Assembly: GCF_001650905.1 (NCBI RefSeq)
Contig: NZ_LXYG01000012.1
Coordinates: 124,001-188,000 of the forward strand
DNA: 64,000 bases
Direction of reading: 5' to 3'
From: Balneola sp. EhC07
GTDB taxonomy: Bacteria > Bacteroidota > Rhodothermia > Balneolales > Balneolaceae
Position numbers and translations under genes: made by a program. A model generated the notes under the pieces. That model had not been told where the DNA came from. It made no database searches and saw only the letters and a program-made list of their open reading frames with translations. Of this stretch, positions 1-9,297 are shown in pieces (within the stretch, counting starts at the first letter, position 1; each line of letters starts with the position of its first letter).

Positions 1-125
1 GTAAGTGTTAAGGTGCTAAAGTGTTATAGTCGCTCTAATAAAATGAATGCCTGATTCTGAACCTTATTATTCCTTATCTTTAATGCTCAAAAATAATAGA
101 ATTCATCAAAATTTAGTTAGAAAAT
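1..125. other. gltX upstream region
   Basis: This leader has no gene. The first 31 bases contain near-repeats of the form AGTGTTA / GGTGCTA / AAGTGTTA, a low-complexity motif. The rest is AT-rich and probably carries the gltX promoter, but no convincing -35/-10 pair can be assigned. Confidence 0.4.
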
Positions 126-1607
126 ATGAGCGTTCGCGTACGTTTTGCTCCATCACCAACAGGATTTCTTCACATCGGCGGTCTCCGCACAGCATTATAT
201 AATTATCTGTTTGCCAAACATCATGGCGGAACTTTTGTTCTTAGAATTGAAGACACCGATCAATCTCGTTATGTAGAAGATGCCGAACAGGATATTATCG
301 ATTCTTTGGAATGGGCCGGGATGACGATCGATGAGGGTCCTACCAATCCCGGAGAAGTTGGTCCGTATCGACAGAGCGAGCGTAAGGAAATGTATCACAA
401 ATATGCCAAGCAGTTGATCGAAAGTGGTCATGCTTATTACGCCTTTGATACAACTGAAGAGATCGATCAGATGAGAGAGCGATTAAAAGCTTCCGGAAAT
501 CCATCTCCAAGCTACGATTCTATCACACGTCAGTCGATGAAAAACAGTTTGACACTTCCTCAGGATGAAGTTGAGAAAAAGCTGGAAAACGGTGATGATT
601 ATGTGATCCGTTTAAAAGTACCAAGAAGAGAAACCGTAAAGTTTGAAGATCTTATTCGCGGAGTGGTTTCTTTTGAAACAGCCGGATTAGATGATCAGGT
701 TTTGATGAAGTCGGACGGGATGCCAACCTATCATTTAGCGAATGTTGTGGATGATCATACAATGAATATCACACATGTGATTCGTGGAGAAGAATGGTTG
801 AGTTCAGCTCCAAAGCATATGTTGTTATACAATGCTTTTGGATGGGAGCCGCCAACAATGGCACATCTGCCTTTAATAATGAGTCCAAGCGGTGGAAAGC
901 TTTCCAAAAGAAAAGCAGAAAGCGAAGGGATTCCTGTAAATACAAAAGATTATATAGCCGGAAACTACGAGCCGGAAGCGCTGATCAATTTCTTAGCATA
1001 TTTGGGATGGAGTCCGGGCGATGATTCTGAAATCCACGACATGAAAGAATTGTGCGAACTGTTTACGCTCGATCGAGTGAGCAAAGGCGGCGCGGTATTC
1101 AACTACAAGAAGTTGATGTGGTATAACGAACACTACATTCGTGAGACTTCAATTGCTGACTTGCTTCCAAGAGTCAAAGAACTGGCTGAAGATGCAGGTT
1201 TTGATACAAAGGATGACGAGTATTTAGAAACCGTAGTAGGTTTACTGCACGAACGTGTTTCCAAAGTAGATGAATTTGTAGAAATGGGATCGTTTTTCTT
1301 TGAAGCTCCGAAAGAATATGATGAAAAAGCACTGAAGAAATGGAAAGACGATAGTGCCGGATTAGTAACTGCATACAAAGAAAAAGTTGAAGCTTTATCT
1401 GATGCTGAGTTTGAAGCAGCTACTCTGAAATCCAAGCTGGAAGAAACAATTTCAGAACATGAGGTTGGTTTTGGAAAGTTGATGATGCCACTTCGAATTG
1501 CGGTAACGGGACAAGGTTTTGGACCGGACTTGTTTGCTTCTTTAGAGCTTCTTGGAAAAGAAGAAGTTTTGGATAGGATTGATGTAGCTTTGGAGAAGTT
1601 GGGGTAG
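126..1607 (+). CDS. gltX: Glutamyl-tRNA synthetase
   Basis: This cytoplasmic class I aminoacyl-tRNA synthetase charges tRNA-Glu with glutamate. It serves translation and also supplies the glutamyl-tRNA used by HemA in the C5 heme pathway encoded further along this window. The protein is 493 residues, normal for bacterial GluRS. The N-terminal Rossmann core has the HIGH-type signature RFAPSPTGFLHIGG near residue 6, and the KMSKS-type loop reads KLSKR near residue 260. The Cys zinc knuckle found in E. coli GluRS is absent from the YYAFDTTEE region, so this is a zinc-free form. The ATG at 126 fits because the family motif starts within a few residues. Whether it also charges tRNA-Gln cannot be told from the sequence. 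Confidence 0.97.
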   Translation: MSVRVRFAPSPTGFLHIGGLRTALYNYLFAKHHGGTFVLRIEDTDQSRYVEDAEQDIIDSLEWAGMTIDEGPTNPGEVGPYRQSERKEMYHKYAKQLIESGHAYYAFDTTEEIDQMRERLKASGNPSPSYDSITRQSMKNSLTLPQDEVEKKLENGDDYVIRLKVPRRETVKFEDLIRGVVSFETAGLDDQVLMKSDGMPTYHLANVVDDHTMNITHVIRGEEWLSSAPKHMLLYNAFGWEPPTMAHLPLIMSPSGGKLSKRKAESEGIPVNTKDYIAGNYEPEALINFLAYLGWSPGDDSEIHDMKELCELFTLDRVSKGGAVFNYKKLMWYNEHYIRETSIADLLPRVKELAEDAGFDTKDDEYLETVVGLLHERVSKVDEFVEMGSFFFEAPKEYDEKALKKWKDDSAGLVTAYKEKVEALSDAEFEAATLKSKLEETISEHEVGFGKLMMPLRIAVTGQGFGPDLFASLELLGKEEVLDRIDVALEKLG

Positions 1608-1616
1608 TTAGTTAGG

Positions 1617-1641
1617 TCATCCTGAACTTGTTTCAGGATCT
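1617..1641 (+). repeat. 25-bp dispersed palindrome, copy A
   Basis: The unit begins TCATCCTGAAC and folds with arms ATCCTGAA / TTCAGGAT (1619-1626 and 1632-1639) around a 5-base loop. Its reverse complement matches copy B at 1726-1750 except at two positions that pair with each other. Confidence 0.7.
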
Positions 1642-1725
1642 TACGCCATGGCTCTATTTTTTCAATTGATGTGAATAGTCTTTGTTCAAATTTATTGCGG
1701 CTATCTAAGAATTTGGTCTCTACAA

Positions 1726-1750
1726 AGATCCCGAAACAAGTTCGGGATGA
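1726..1750 (-). repeat. 25-bp dispersed palindrome, copy B (inverted)
   Basis: The unit has arms ATCCCGAA / TTCGGGAT (1728-1735 and 1741-1748). It is the inverted counterpart of copy A. The A-to-G and T-to-C differences lie opposite each other in the stem, so the hairpin is kept. Confidence 0.7.
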
Positions 1751-1894
1751 CGTATTTATTTCGTTTAATATTTTCATGCACTTGAGAAGAAAAATCACCC
1801 TAAAGAACACTTCCGAAGGATCTGCACGACAACGAGCTTAGCAGATTCTTAGCTATCGCTCAGAATGACTATACAAAGAAATAACTATCGTAAA

Positions 1895-1930
1895 CAAAAA
1901 AAGGCTCCCGATCGATGATCAAGAGCCTTT
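1895..1930 (-). terminator. Rho-independent terminator of the M14 peptidase operon
   Basis: Read on the minus strand, an 8-base stem (AAAGGCTC / GAGCCTTT, at 1923-1930 and 1900-1907) is followed by a run of T. It lies about 20 bases after the stop of the M14 gene. Confidence 0.85.
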
Positions 1931-1949
1931 AAAATATTCAGAAATCTAA

Positions 1950-3689
1950 TTACTTCTTCTTAGTAACAACACCACCTTTTTGACTGTCTACTTTTACCGT
2001 ATAATTGTTTCCACCGCTGATGATCCAACGAACAGTAACAGAACTCATTCCGGGAATATTAGCTACTTCAATTCGCTCGGGTCTGAATTTCTGTTCGGTA
2101 GTTTGATTCAGATCTCGGTTCGTAACGATCATTCCTGCTTCTACGGTCGCTCCTTCAATGCTGATGATATCCGGTGGCATGATGTTGTTGTTTACATCTA
2201 TACTTGCGTGAGTTGGCATCAATCTGCTGTTGGTTACTACGGCAGTTACTTCTCTTAAACCACCACCAAGATTCTTTTCAGAGATCTCATCGATGGTAAG
2301 CTTTGGAGTGTGATAAGCATGGTATATCGTGAATGCCATATTTCTGTGGGCACCTTGTTCCAGCAAGAATCCCGGATGAGCACGACCAAAGTTTTTCTTG
2401 AATCCACCGATCTCGATCTTTCCATACTGTGGATGATCATATTCCGTCCATTCCTGCATAGCATCACCGAAAAGTAAATACTTGTTGAACTCATAAGAAT
2501 CTGTAGCTGAGCGGTCGTTGCTTTGGAACATCTCGTAGCTGGTCCACAGCTCATTGGAATACGTGAAGACTCCACGAACGCCATAAAACCAATCTAGCTC
2601 TCCGCCAAATACATCATACAGATCATCATAAACAACTAAATATCTGTAGCCGGGAATTAAGCGTTCGCCCATTTCACCGATGGCATCATAAACCTGAACA
2701 TCCTGGCGATTGTATGTACTGATGTCTTCTGCTACGCCGGGACCACGAAGGATCATTCCGCCTGAGTTATGATAACTTTGAGCAGCAGCAATGTTTGGTC
2801 GCTCCATTACGAAATCCATAACGGCTCTCGTTTCAGGAAGAGAGAATGGATATTTATGCGCTCCGCCCTGAATGTGGTTTGGTTGCCAGTTCCAGCCCCA
2901 GTCACGGTTAGGATCGTAATAACCAACGCGATCTTCGTTGATTCTTCCATCATTATCGTTATCGATTCCTTCAGAACCCAGATATTCGTAATCACCGAAT
3001 TCATCATCAGGAACACGAACCATCATATTTGGATAAGTAGGATGAGCTCTGAAATTTCCACGAGGATTTTTACGACGCATTTGAGTGATGCTTCCGTTTC
3101 CATCAAGATCGTCAGGTTGATCTTCATCTACAAGTCCGTCACCGTCATCATCAATTGGTTTCAGACCTGATCGAGGGGAGCTTCCTGTGTTTGGCTCCGT
3201 CATATAATGCTCGCGCGCATCAGGATTGATGGTGGGCACTATATAGAATGTTTTGTCATTTAATAATTCGGTTATAAACTTCACATCTCCGAAAGACTCT
3301 GTTAAATACCAAGCGGTATACAATGACATTTCCGTTCCCTGAATTTCATTCGAGTGGATATTTCCATCGATATAAATCGCAGGCTTTCTGTCCGGATCTC
3401 CTTTTTTGAAGTTAGATACCGTCAGCATCCAAATGTCTTTACCTTCATAAGACTTACCAATGGAAGTTCTCTTAGCAAGATCAGGATAAGCTTTTGCGAT
3501 ACGCTCTGTGAGTTCACTAATTCCCTGATAATTGTAATAGTGATTCCAGGTTGCTTCCACTTTTGGATTAGAAGGTGTTCCTGCGGCAGGGAATACGCCG
3601 TCAGTAAGTTGAGCTTTTGCTGTGTTTGAAGTCATTATCATCAAACCAAAAACAAAAGCCGTAAGTAGGGTATATCTAAATTTTTTCAT
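1950..3689 (-). CDS. Secreted M14-family zinc carboxypeptidase
   Basis: This is an exported zinc metallopeptidase of the M14 (carboxypeptidase A-like) family, expected to remove C-terminal residues from peptides outside the cytoplasm. Residues 1-26 form a Sec signal peptide ending AKA. The zinc ligands are visible as H112 and E115 in NIHSNE, with the third ligand at H307 in SYHNSGG. The likely catalytic glutamate is E380 in TYSNELW. The substrate-binding region NPDAREHY is also present. Two Asp-rich EF-hand-like segments (about 180-200 and 242-254, e.g. DNDNDGRINED) suggest bound calcium and stability in salty media. The C-terminal 150 residues form an extra beta domain. The gene starts 7 bases after its paralogue at 3697-5346 and is followed by a terminator. 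The substrate is unknown. Confidence 0.88.
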   Translation of the reverse strand: MKKFRYTLLTAFVFGLMIMTSNTAKAQLTDGVFPAAGTPSNPKVEATWNHYYNYQGISELTERIAKAYPDLAKRTSIGKSYEGKDIWMLTVSNFKKGDPDRKPAIYIDGNIHSNEIQGTEMSLYTAWYLTESFGDVKFITELLNDKTFYIVPTINPDAREHYMTEPNTGSSPRSGLKPIDDDGDGLVDEDQPDDLDGNGSITQMRRKNPRGNFRAHPTYPNMMVRVPDDEFGDYEYLGSEGIDNDNDGRINEDRVGYYDPNRDWGWNWQPNHIQGGAHKYPFSLPETRAVMDFVMERPNIAAAQSYHNSGGMILRGPGVAEDISTYNRQDVQVYDAIGEMGERLIPGYRYLVVYDDLYDVFGGELDWFYGVRGVFTYSNELWTSYEMFQSNDRSATDSYEFNKYLLFGDAMQEWTEYDHPQYGKIEIGGFKKNFGRAHPGFLLEQGAHRNMAFTIYHAYHTPKLTIDEISEKNLGGGLREVTAVVTNSRLMPTHASIDVNNNIMPPDIISIEGATVEAGMIVTNRDLNQTTEQKFRPERIEVANIPGMSSVTVRWIISGGNNYTVKVDSQKGGVVTKKK

Positions 3690-3696
3690 GATTCTG

Positions 3697-5346
3697 TTAC
3701 TTAATGGTTTGTTCTTTGGTTGAAAATCCTGTCATCGGTGAGCCGGATGTAATAGTAACTTTTCCGGAACCTCGAATTAACCAGGTTTTGGTTACGGAAC
3801 CATCTGCCGGAATTGAACGATCAAAATCCTGAATATCGCCACTAATCAGACTCATGTTGTTCCCAAGTTTGATCTGAGTCATAACTCTTCGAACCCAGTT
3901 ATTTCGCTGACCCAATAGTGATGCAGTTGGGAAGCTTCCACCGTTATAAACGTCAACGGTAATACGGGTAAGATTTTTTCCAGCGCTTTCTGATTTGAAG
4001 TTCACTAGTTCAACCATTGGTTTCATAGAAGCAATTTCCATGATGAAATCAGTGTGACTTTCAGCTAATGAATCCAGAATGTTTGCAGGAGGCGTCATCA
4101 AAGTAAATGGCTTGATTCCACCCACTTCCACTTTTTGATTCGGAAAATCAGGATGATCGACCTCTGTCCATTCAACAAAAACATCCTGTCCCTCGGCTTC
4201 TGCCCAAGCTAAATGTTTTGCATGATCATTATCGAATTTCTGAGCTTTCCCGTCCTCATCTTTTACTTCGGGAGTCCACCAACCCGGAGTGCTGAAACTG
4301 AATCTGCCGTAGTGGTAATAAGCCCATTGGAAGAGATCTCCTTGCTGTGGTTCACCTGAAGGCGCTTTACCAAGATTGGTTTTATCGTTATAAAGATCAG
4401 AAACCATTTTATTAACGGTGATGTCATCAGATAACCATCCTGAAACTACTCGTTTAGAAGCAGCTCCTCTGTTAAACTTAAGCGGATCAGACAGATTGTT
4501 CTCCGGTCCGAAAGAGATAACAGCGAAAGTATTTCGTGCTTCTTCAAACAGAAAGTCTAGTACTCCACGAGTTTCATTTTCTGATACAGGATTTTCACTT
4601 GATCCGGGTTTGAAATAAGGGAAGTCATAGGAGAAGTTTTGATTGATGTTTACTCCACCTTCGCCATCTTCGTTGAATTTGCCATCTTCATCGTTATCTC
4701 GGCCTTCAGTAAACATTTTATAAGACCCTTTTTCACCGTTGTCAGCGTCAGCTTTTACCATAACCCGAGGATCATCTTTGTGCATGGTCCAGCTGCCGGT
4801 TTTGTCAGCTACGCGCATCATGGTAATAAAATTATCTCCGTTCAGGTCATCAAAACCGTCTTCATCATAAAATCCATCACGGTCGGCATCAGTTGAAGTC
4901 ATGTTGCCGTCACGCTCATATTTCAGTTTGTCGAAATACTGAATAGCAGCATCAGGATTGATCTGAGGAAATACATAGAATGTTGTTGATGCTAAAAGTG
5001 CTTTTGTTTCTTCTGTATCTGCAGAAGATAAAAGTTGCTCAGCAAATCGAAGTGTGAGTTCAGTACCTAAGATATGTGAGGCTTTTGAACCACCAATTAC
5101 AGCTATTCCGGGATGATTTTTCACATCTCCTGAGCCAATGGTAAGTAACCAAACATCTTTGCCGCCTTTTGTTTTAGCAACAGATGTCAGTTCCGTTATA
5201 TTTTTGTTGGCGTTATTTAATGCCGTCATTTTATTCGTCAGTTCTGAATAAGAACTGTACCCTGTTTGGGCTTGAGCTGATGCCGGTATAAAAAATAAAC
5301 CAACAAGCATTGTAAAGCTCAAAACCCGGACTGATATTTTCATCAT
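3697..5346 (-). CDS. Catalytically degenerate M14-like secreted protein (pseudopeptidase)
   Basis: This 549-residue protein is a divergent paralogue of the M14 carboxypeptidase encoded next to it. Both have a signal peptide (here ending AQAQ near residue 27), the same fold landmarks (GGKD-WLLT, GTEL, INPDA) and Asp-rich EF-hand-like inserts (about 153-172 and 217-227). Aligned on the shared GTE motif, the zinc ligands become K88 and H91, the third ligand histidine becomes G280, and the catalytic glutamate region reads STPGWW. A functional M14 zinc site is therefore not possible here. It is the first gene of the two-gene operon. A binding, chaperone or regulatory role beside the active partner is inference. 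No frameshift is seen and the frame is intact, so it looks maintained. Confidence 0.75.
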   Translation of the reverse strand: MMKISVRVLSFTMLVGLFFIPASAQAQTGYSSYSELTNKMTALNNANKNITELTSVAKTKGGKDVWLLTIGSGDVKNHPGIAVIGGSKASHILGTELTLRFAEQLLSSADTEETKALLASTTFYVFPQINPDAAIQYFDKLKYERDGNMTSTDADRDGFYDEDGFDDLNGDNFITMMRVADKTGSWTMHKDDPRVMVKADADNGEKGSYKMFTEGRDNDEDGKFNEDGEGGVNINQNFSYDFPYFKPGSSENPVSENETRGVLDFLFEEARNTFAVISFGPENNLSDPLKFNRGAASKRVVSGWLSDDITVNKMVSDLYNDKTNLGKAPSGEPQQGDLFQWAYYHYGRFSFSTPGWWTPEVKDEDGKAQKFDNDHAKHLAWAEAEGQDVFVEWTEVDHPDFPNQKVEVGGIKPFTLMTPPANILDSLAESHTDFIMEIASMKPMVELVNFKSESAGKNLTRITVDVYNGGSFPTASLLGQRNNWVRRVMTQIKLGNNMSLISGDIQDFDRSIPADGSVTKTWLIRGSGKVTITSGSPMTGFSTKEQTIK

Positions 5347-5538
5347 GTAAATCCGTTTAGTTTTTTTGATGTAAGAAAGTCCTCACTTAAAAAAGCATTT
5401 CAAAATTACAGCTGTAAAAAGATTATAAGCTGAATGGAAAAAGTTATTATTTCACAATCACAATAAGCACAAATGGCAATTAAGTGTGATATCTTTTATT
5501 GTAACTCACTCTTATAAATATTTAAGCAGACGAATTTT
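5347..5538. promoter_or_regulatory. Divergent promoter region of M14 operon and dacB
   Basis: This 192-base AT-rich region separates two divergent transcription units, so it must hold promoters for both. No operator palindrome or confident -35/-10 pair could be assigned by eye. Confidence 0.4.
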
Positions 5539-6918
5539 ATGAAGAAATATATTCTGGGATCATTGTTGGTTTTGGTAAGCTGTACATCAGTAGAAAAAGT
5601 AGCTGAAAAAGAAATTTCAGACAATGAAACAAAAGACCTTGGTAAAACAGAGCAATTAGCTCAGATCTTTGAAGATTCAGACACATTCAGAAAAACCATA
5701 ACCGGGTTTATGCTATTCGATCCGGAAGGAGATTCTACGATCTATGCTGAAAATGAAAACAAGTATATGATACCGGCTTCCAATACAAAGCTTTTTACTT
5801 ACTATGCAGGGTTGAATGTATTGGGAGATCGAATTCCTGCTTTGAAGTATACAATTAAAGGAGACTCATTGATCTTTTGGGGAACAGGAGATCCTTCTTT
5901 TCTTCATCCCGATTTTGGAACAGATGATGTTTACAATTTCCTGAGTTCATTTGAGGGAAACCTGTATTTCTCGGATAGTAATTTTAATGACGAAAATCTT
6001 GGTCCCGGATGGTCATGGGCAGATTACAATTCTTATTATTCAGCCGAGAAAAGTCCGTTTCCAATTTATGGCAATGTTGCCAGAGTTACGATTGAGCACA
6101 TCGAAGAATACCATCTTGCCAAAGAGAACGGGGAATATCTGATCAATCCAAAGATCTTTAATAAATATATCGATGATGGAGTCTTAAGCGATAACGGTAG
6201 ATTTGTACTCGAAAGAGATAGGGTTGGTAATGAATTTGAGTATGCGTTTACTTCAGATACAAGCAGATATCAGACCGACAAACCCTTTCATTATTCACCA
6301 CAGCTGATCGTGGAATTACTTTCAGATACGTTGAAGAAGAGAGTAGAATATCTGCCAAAAGCCAAGCTTCCTTCAGATCACGAAATGATCTACAGTATAG
6401 AGTCCGATTCGCTGTACAAAAAAATGCTTCTTCCCAGCGATAATTTGTTAGCAGAGCAGATCATGTTGATGATATCAGGAGTGGTTGGGGATGAATTGAA
6501 CAGTTCTGCAGGGATCCGATATGTGAAAGATAATTTCTTAAGTGATCTGCCTGATGGAGCTAACTGGAGAGATGGCTCAGGTCTATCCAGATATAACCTG
6601 TTCACTCCAAGAAGTATGGTTGCTCTTTTAGAAAAGCTTGATGAAAAAGTAGAAGAAACTCAGCTTTTAGATGCTCTTCCTCAAGGTGGTAAACAAGGCA
6701 CGATCAGAAGATTGTACGCTAACAAAGATGGCGGAGAACCCTATGTGTTTGCTAAAACGGGAACACTAAGCAATAACCATTGTCTGAGCGGTTATGTGAT
6801 CACAAAATCAGGCAAAAAACTCATCTTCAGTTTTATGAATAATAACTATGTGATCTCAACCAGTGAAGTACAAGCTCAAATGGATGAGATCCTTTGGTTT
6901 ATATATGAGAATTACTAA
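5539..6918 (+). CDS. dacB: D-alanyl-D-alanine carboxypeptidase/endopeptidase, PBP4 type (S13), lipoprotein
   Basis: This class C penicillin-binding protein trims or cuts peptidoglycan stem peptides in the periplasm. All three active-site motifs are present: SNTK with nucleophile S81 and K84, SDN at 300-302, and KTG at 406-408. The DGSGLSRYN segment typical of S13 enzymes lies at about 345-353. The N-terminus has a lipobox (LVSC, Cys15), so it is probably anchored as a lipoprotein, unlike the soluble E. coli enzyme. At 459 residues it is of usual length. Its 3' end overlaps the convergent nhaC gene by 4 bases. Confidence 0.92.
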   Translation: MKKYILGSLLVLVSCTSVEKVAEKEISDNETKDLGKTEQLAQIFEDSDTFRKTITGFMLFDPEGDSTIYAENENKYMIPASNTKLFTYYAGLNVLGDRIPALKYTIKGDSLIFWGTGDPSFLHPDFGTDDVYNFLSSFEGNLYFSDSNFNDENLGPGWSWADYNSYYSAEKSPFPIYGNVARVTIEHIEEYHLAKENGEYLINPKIFNKYIDDGVLSDNGRFVLERDRVGNEFEYAFTSDTSRYQTDKPFHYSPQLIVELLSDTLKKRVEYLPKAKLPSDHEMIYSIESDSLYKKMLLPSDNLLAEQIMLMISGVVGDELNSSAGIRYVKDNFLSDLPDGANWRDGSGLSRYNLFTPRSMVALLEKLDEKVEETQLLDALPQGGKQGTIRRLYANKDGGEPYVFAKTGTLSNNHCLSGYVITKSGKKLIFSFMNNNYVISTSEVQAQMDEILWFIYENY

Positions 6919-8372
6919 GCGTCTTGTGGTTTTGCGTCTTTCAGCATTCTCAGCTTGATCTTAAATACTCCATATATCACAGTCATAAACGGACTGATAA
7001 GGTTGAAGAAAGCAAATGGCAGATAAGTAAAAGTGTCCACACCAAGTACTTTGGAATGATAAGCTCCGCAGGTATTCCAGGGAATTAAAGCAGAGGTAAC
7101 GGTTCCGGAATCTTCCAGTGTTCTGCTTAAATTTTCAGGAGCTAATCCTTTCTCTTTAAATACATCCGCATACATTCGTCCCGGAACTACAATGGCAAGA
7201 TATTGATCGGACGCTGTAATATTGAAGAATACACAAGTTCCTGCCGTTGTGGCTATTAAAGCACCGGCAGAGTTAATTCCACTGATAACGCCTTCAGCAA
7301 TTCGTTTAAGCATTCCACTGCGTTCCATCACTCCACCAAAGATCATCGCAGATAGAATCAACCAAACCGTTCCAAGCATTCCGTGCATTCCACCCGAGCT
7401 TAAAAGACCGTCCACGATTTCATTATCTGTAGTAAAACTGATGTCTCCATACATGGAAGTCATAATTCCGACGAAGCCTTTTTCCCAAGTTCCTTCACCA
7501 AACTGAGCCACTTCCTGAACTAAATTGGGTTGGAAGATCAATGCAAATACAGCTCCGAGTAAAGCACCCACAGAAATTGCAGGAATAGCGGGCATTTTCT
7601 TAGAAATTAAAACTACCATAATTATCGGTACTAGAAACAACCAAAAATTGATCTCAAATTTGCCGGAAATAGCATCCAGAATAACTTGAGTTTCTTCGAT
7701 TTCAATATTTCCACCTTTTATAAATCCAAGAATTAGAAAGATCACTAAAGCAATAGAGATCGATGGAATGGTGGTATATGCCATATATCGAATGTGCGTA
7801 AATAGATCTGTTCCGGCCATTGCAGGGGCAAGATTAGTTGTATCAGAAAGAGGAGACATTTTATCACCGAAATATGCACCTGATATGATTGCACCGGCTA
7901 CCATACCAACCGGTATCTTTAATACCGTTCCAATTGCGACTAAAGCTATACCAACGGTTGCGGATGTGGTCCATGATGATCCTGTTGCTACTGAGACAAT
8001 TGCACAAACTACACAGGCTGCAACCAAGAAAATAGAAGGATTCAGGATCTGTAATCCGTAATAGATCATAGCAGGAATAATTCCGCTTAATAACCATGTT
8101 CCTGCAAGAGATCCTATCAGCAATAAAATGATCATTGATGACATAGCAGAACTGATGCTGTCAACAATTCCTTGTCTGATCTCAGCCCATTTAATACCCA
8201 AACCAAGAGCTACAAGCGAAGCAACTCCGGCAGAAAGCATTAAAATAATTTGATTGGAACCGTCAAGAGAAGCGTCTCCGTAAATACGAACATTGATGAA
8301 TAACGCGACGATCAAAAAGATGATCGGAATAAACGATTGAAGAAGTGTCGGTCGGTCGTATTTATAGGTCAT
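6915..8372 (-). CDS. nhaC: NhaC-family Na+/H+ antiporter
   Basis: This is a polytopic inner-membrane protein with about 11-12 hydrophobic segments, expected to exchange sodium for protons. The family signature regions are clear: TGSSWTTSATVGIAL near 150-164 and the segment MSPLSDTTNLAPAMAG. The length of 485 residues is typical. It lies 65 bases downstream of the NRDE gene on the same strand and may be co-transcribed with it. A sodium antiporter fits a marine or salt-adapted host. Confidence 0.9.
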   Translation of the reverse strand: MTYKYDRPTLLQSFIPIIFLIVALFINVRIYGDASLDGSNQIILMLSAGVASLVALGLGIKWAEIRQGIVDSISSAMSSMIILLLIGSLAGTWLLSGIIPAMIYYGLQILNPSIFLVAACVVCAIVSVATGSSWTTSATVGIALVAIGTVLKIPVGMVAGAIISGAYFGDKMSPLSDTTNLAPAMAGTDLFTHIRYMAYTTIPSISIALVIFLILGFIKGGNIEIEETQVILDAISGKFEINFWLFLVPIIMVVLISKKMPAIPAISVGALLGAVFALIFQPNLVQEVAQFGEGTWEKGFVGIMTSMYGDISFTTDNEIVDGLLSSGGMHGMLGTVWLILSAMIFGGVMERSGMLKRIAEGVISGINSAGALIATTAGTCVFFNITASDQYLAIVVPGRMYADVFKEKGLAPENLSRTLEDSGTVTSALIPWNTCGAYHSKVLGVDTFTYLPFAFFNLISPFMTVIYGVFKIKLRMLKDAKPQDA

Positions 8373-8437
8373 AGTAAAAGTAAAAGTTGATTCTTAAACT
8401 GAGTAAAACATAAAGTGGTGTGAATAAACGTCGATTT

Positions 8438-9211
8438 TTAACTAAAAACCAGTTTAAAAGTATTTTCATCAATAATTTCACTTGTGCTTGAATCATATCT
8501 GCGTTCCGTAAATTCAGCATTGCCATCATAATCCACTAAAAGTAGGGTGGAACATAAGGTTCCGTAATTGTCTGTTTTTATGAATATCGACGAAACAGCT
8601 TTTTCCCATTCATAAGGAATTCCTGTAGATGGCAACTTATCATCCGGAGCGGTTTTGCTGTTTGTCAGAATATTAAAAAGATCTTCTTTTGAAAAATCTT
8701 CCTTAGCAGTGACTTCTGTCAATGCTTTTTTTGCATGGTCTAATTTTGGCCAATTCGTATCCAAAAGAGCATTACTTACTCCATGAATTCCGGGTTTTAC
8801 TTCCTTGATCAAGTTGTTTTCATTCGAGAAATGAAACACTGAATCTTTATTTCCGATCAGTAGATTGAACCCATTATACTCCTCAGCTTTTCTCTGAATT
8901 TCTTGTAAATATTCTTGTTCACTTAACCCTGATTTGAAAAAATCTAACACCAAATCACCTCTTGTAGGTGCACTATCTTTGATATTCGAAGGGTCTCTGT
9001 AGTTTGTGAGTGCTCCCCATTTTCCTGTTCTGGAAACTCCCATCCAGGTTCCATTGGCTTTCAGATCTTTACCCGCGAGTATGTTCGGGAGACCTTCTTC
9101 AGTCCAAAACTGTGCTTTTCTAGTCGGTCTCTGATAAAATTCATCTCTGTTTGCCGCTACTATTAATTTGTAGCGAGGATGAGTTTTATATGAGAATGCA
9201 ATCAAACACAT
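8438..9211 (-). CDS. NRDE (TANGO2-like) family protein
   Basis: This 257-residue protein belongs to the NRDE family, related to eukaryotic TANGO2. It begins MCLIAF, so removing Met1 would expose Cys2 as an N-terminal nucleophile, as in Ntn hydrolases. The name-giving motif NRDE lies at residues 21-24, followed by FYQRPT. No signal peptide is seen, so it is probably cytoplasmic. The molecular function of bacterial members is not settled; TANGO2 homologues have been linked to heme or lipid handling, and no role is assigned here. The promoter would lie in the 86-base gap shared with the divergent phosphatase gene. Confidence 0.85.
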   Translation of the reverse strand: MCLIAFSYKTHPRYKLIVAANRDEFYQRPTRKAQFWTEEGLPNILAGKDLKANGTWMGVSRTGKWGALTNYRDPSNIKDSAPTRGDLVLDFFKSGLSEQEYLQEIQRKAEEYNGFNLLIGNKDSVFHFSNENNLIKEVKPGIHGVSNALLDTNWPKLDHAKKALTEVTAKEDFSKEDLFNILTNSKTAPDDKLPSTGIPYEWEKAVSSIFIKTDNYGTLCSTLLLVDYDGNAEFTERRYDSSTSEIIDENTFKLVFS

Positions 9212-9297
9212 AGAAATTGAAACAAATTTGGTTTTATAATTCGAATGAATCTAAGCATATTCCTGCAACCATTTCGAAATTTTGCGTATAGTTCAAA

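Larger units (their letters stand above)
1608..1949. repeat. Intergenic region with three dispersed hairpin repeats
   Basis: These 342 bases between convergent genes hold no gene. They contain two copies of a 25-base palindromic repeat in opposite orientation (1617-1641 and 1726-1750). A third, different unit lies at about 1809-1869 and resembles the TTCCGAAGGATCTGCA element found again near 27547. A terminator for the minus-strand peptidase operon follows at 1895-1930. All units look like small non-coding dispersed repeats. Confidence 0.6.

Noticed and set aside
1133-1810. Long open frame on the minus strand across the end of gltX (225 codons)
   Set aside because: It lies antisense to a conserved gene, is Ser-rich in the way of reverse-frame artefacts and shows no family motif.
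9237-9260. TTCGAATGAATCTAAG, similar to one arm of the twin palindromes
   Set aside because: Only one half-site matches and the other arm does not pair, so an operator call is not supported.
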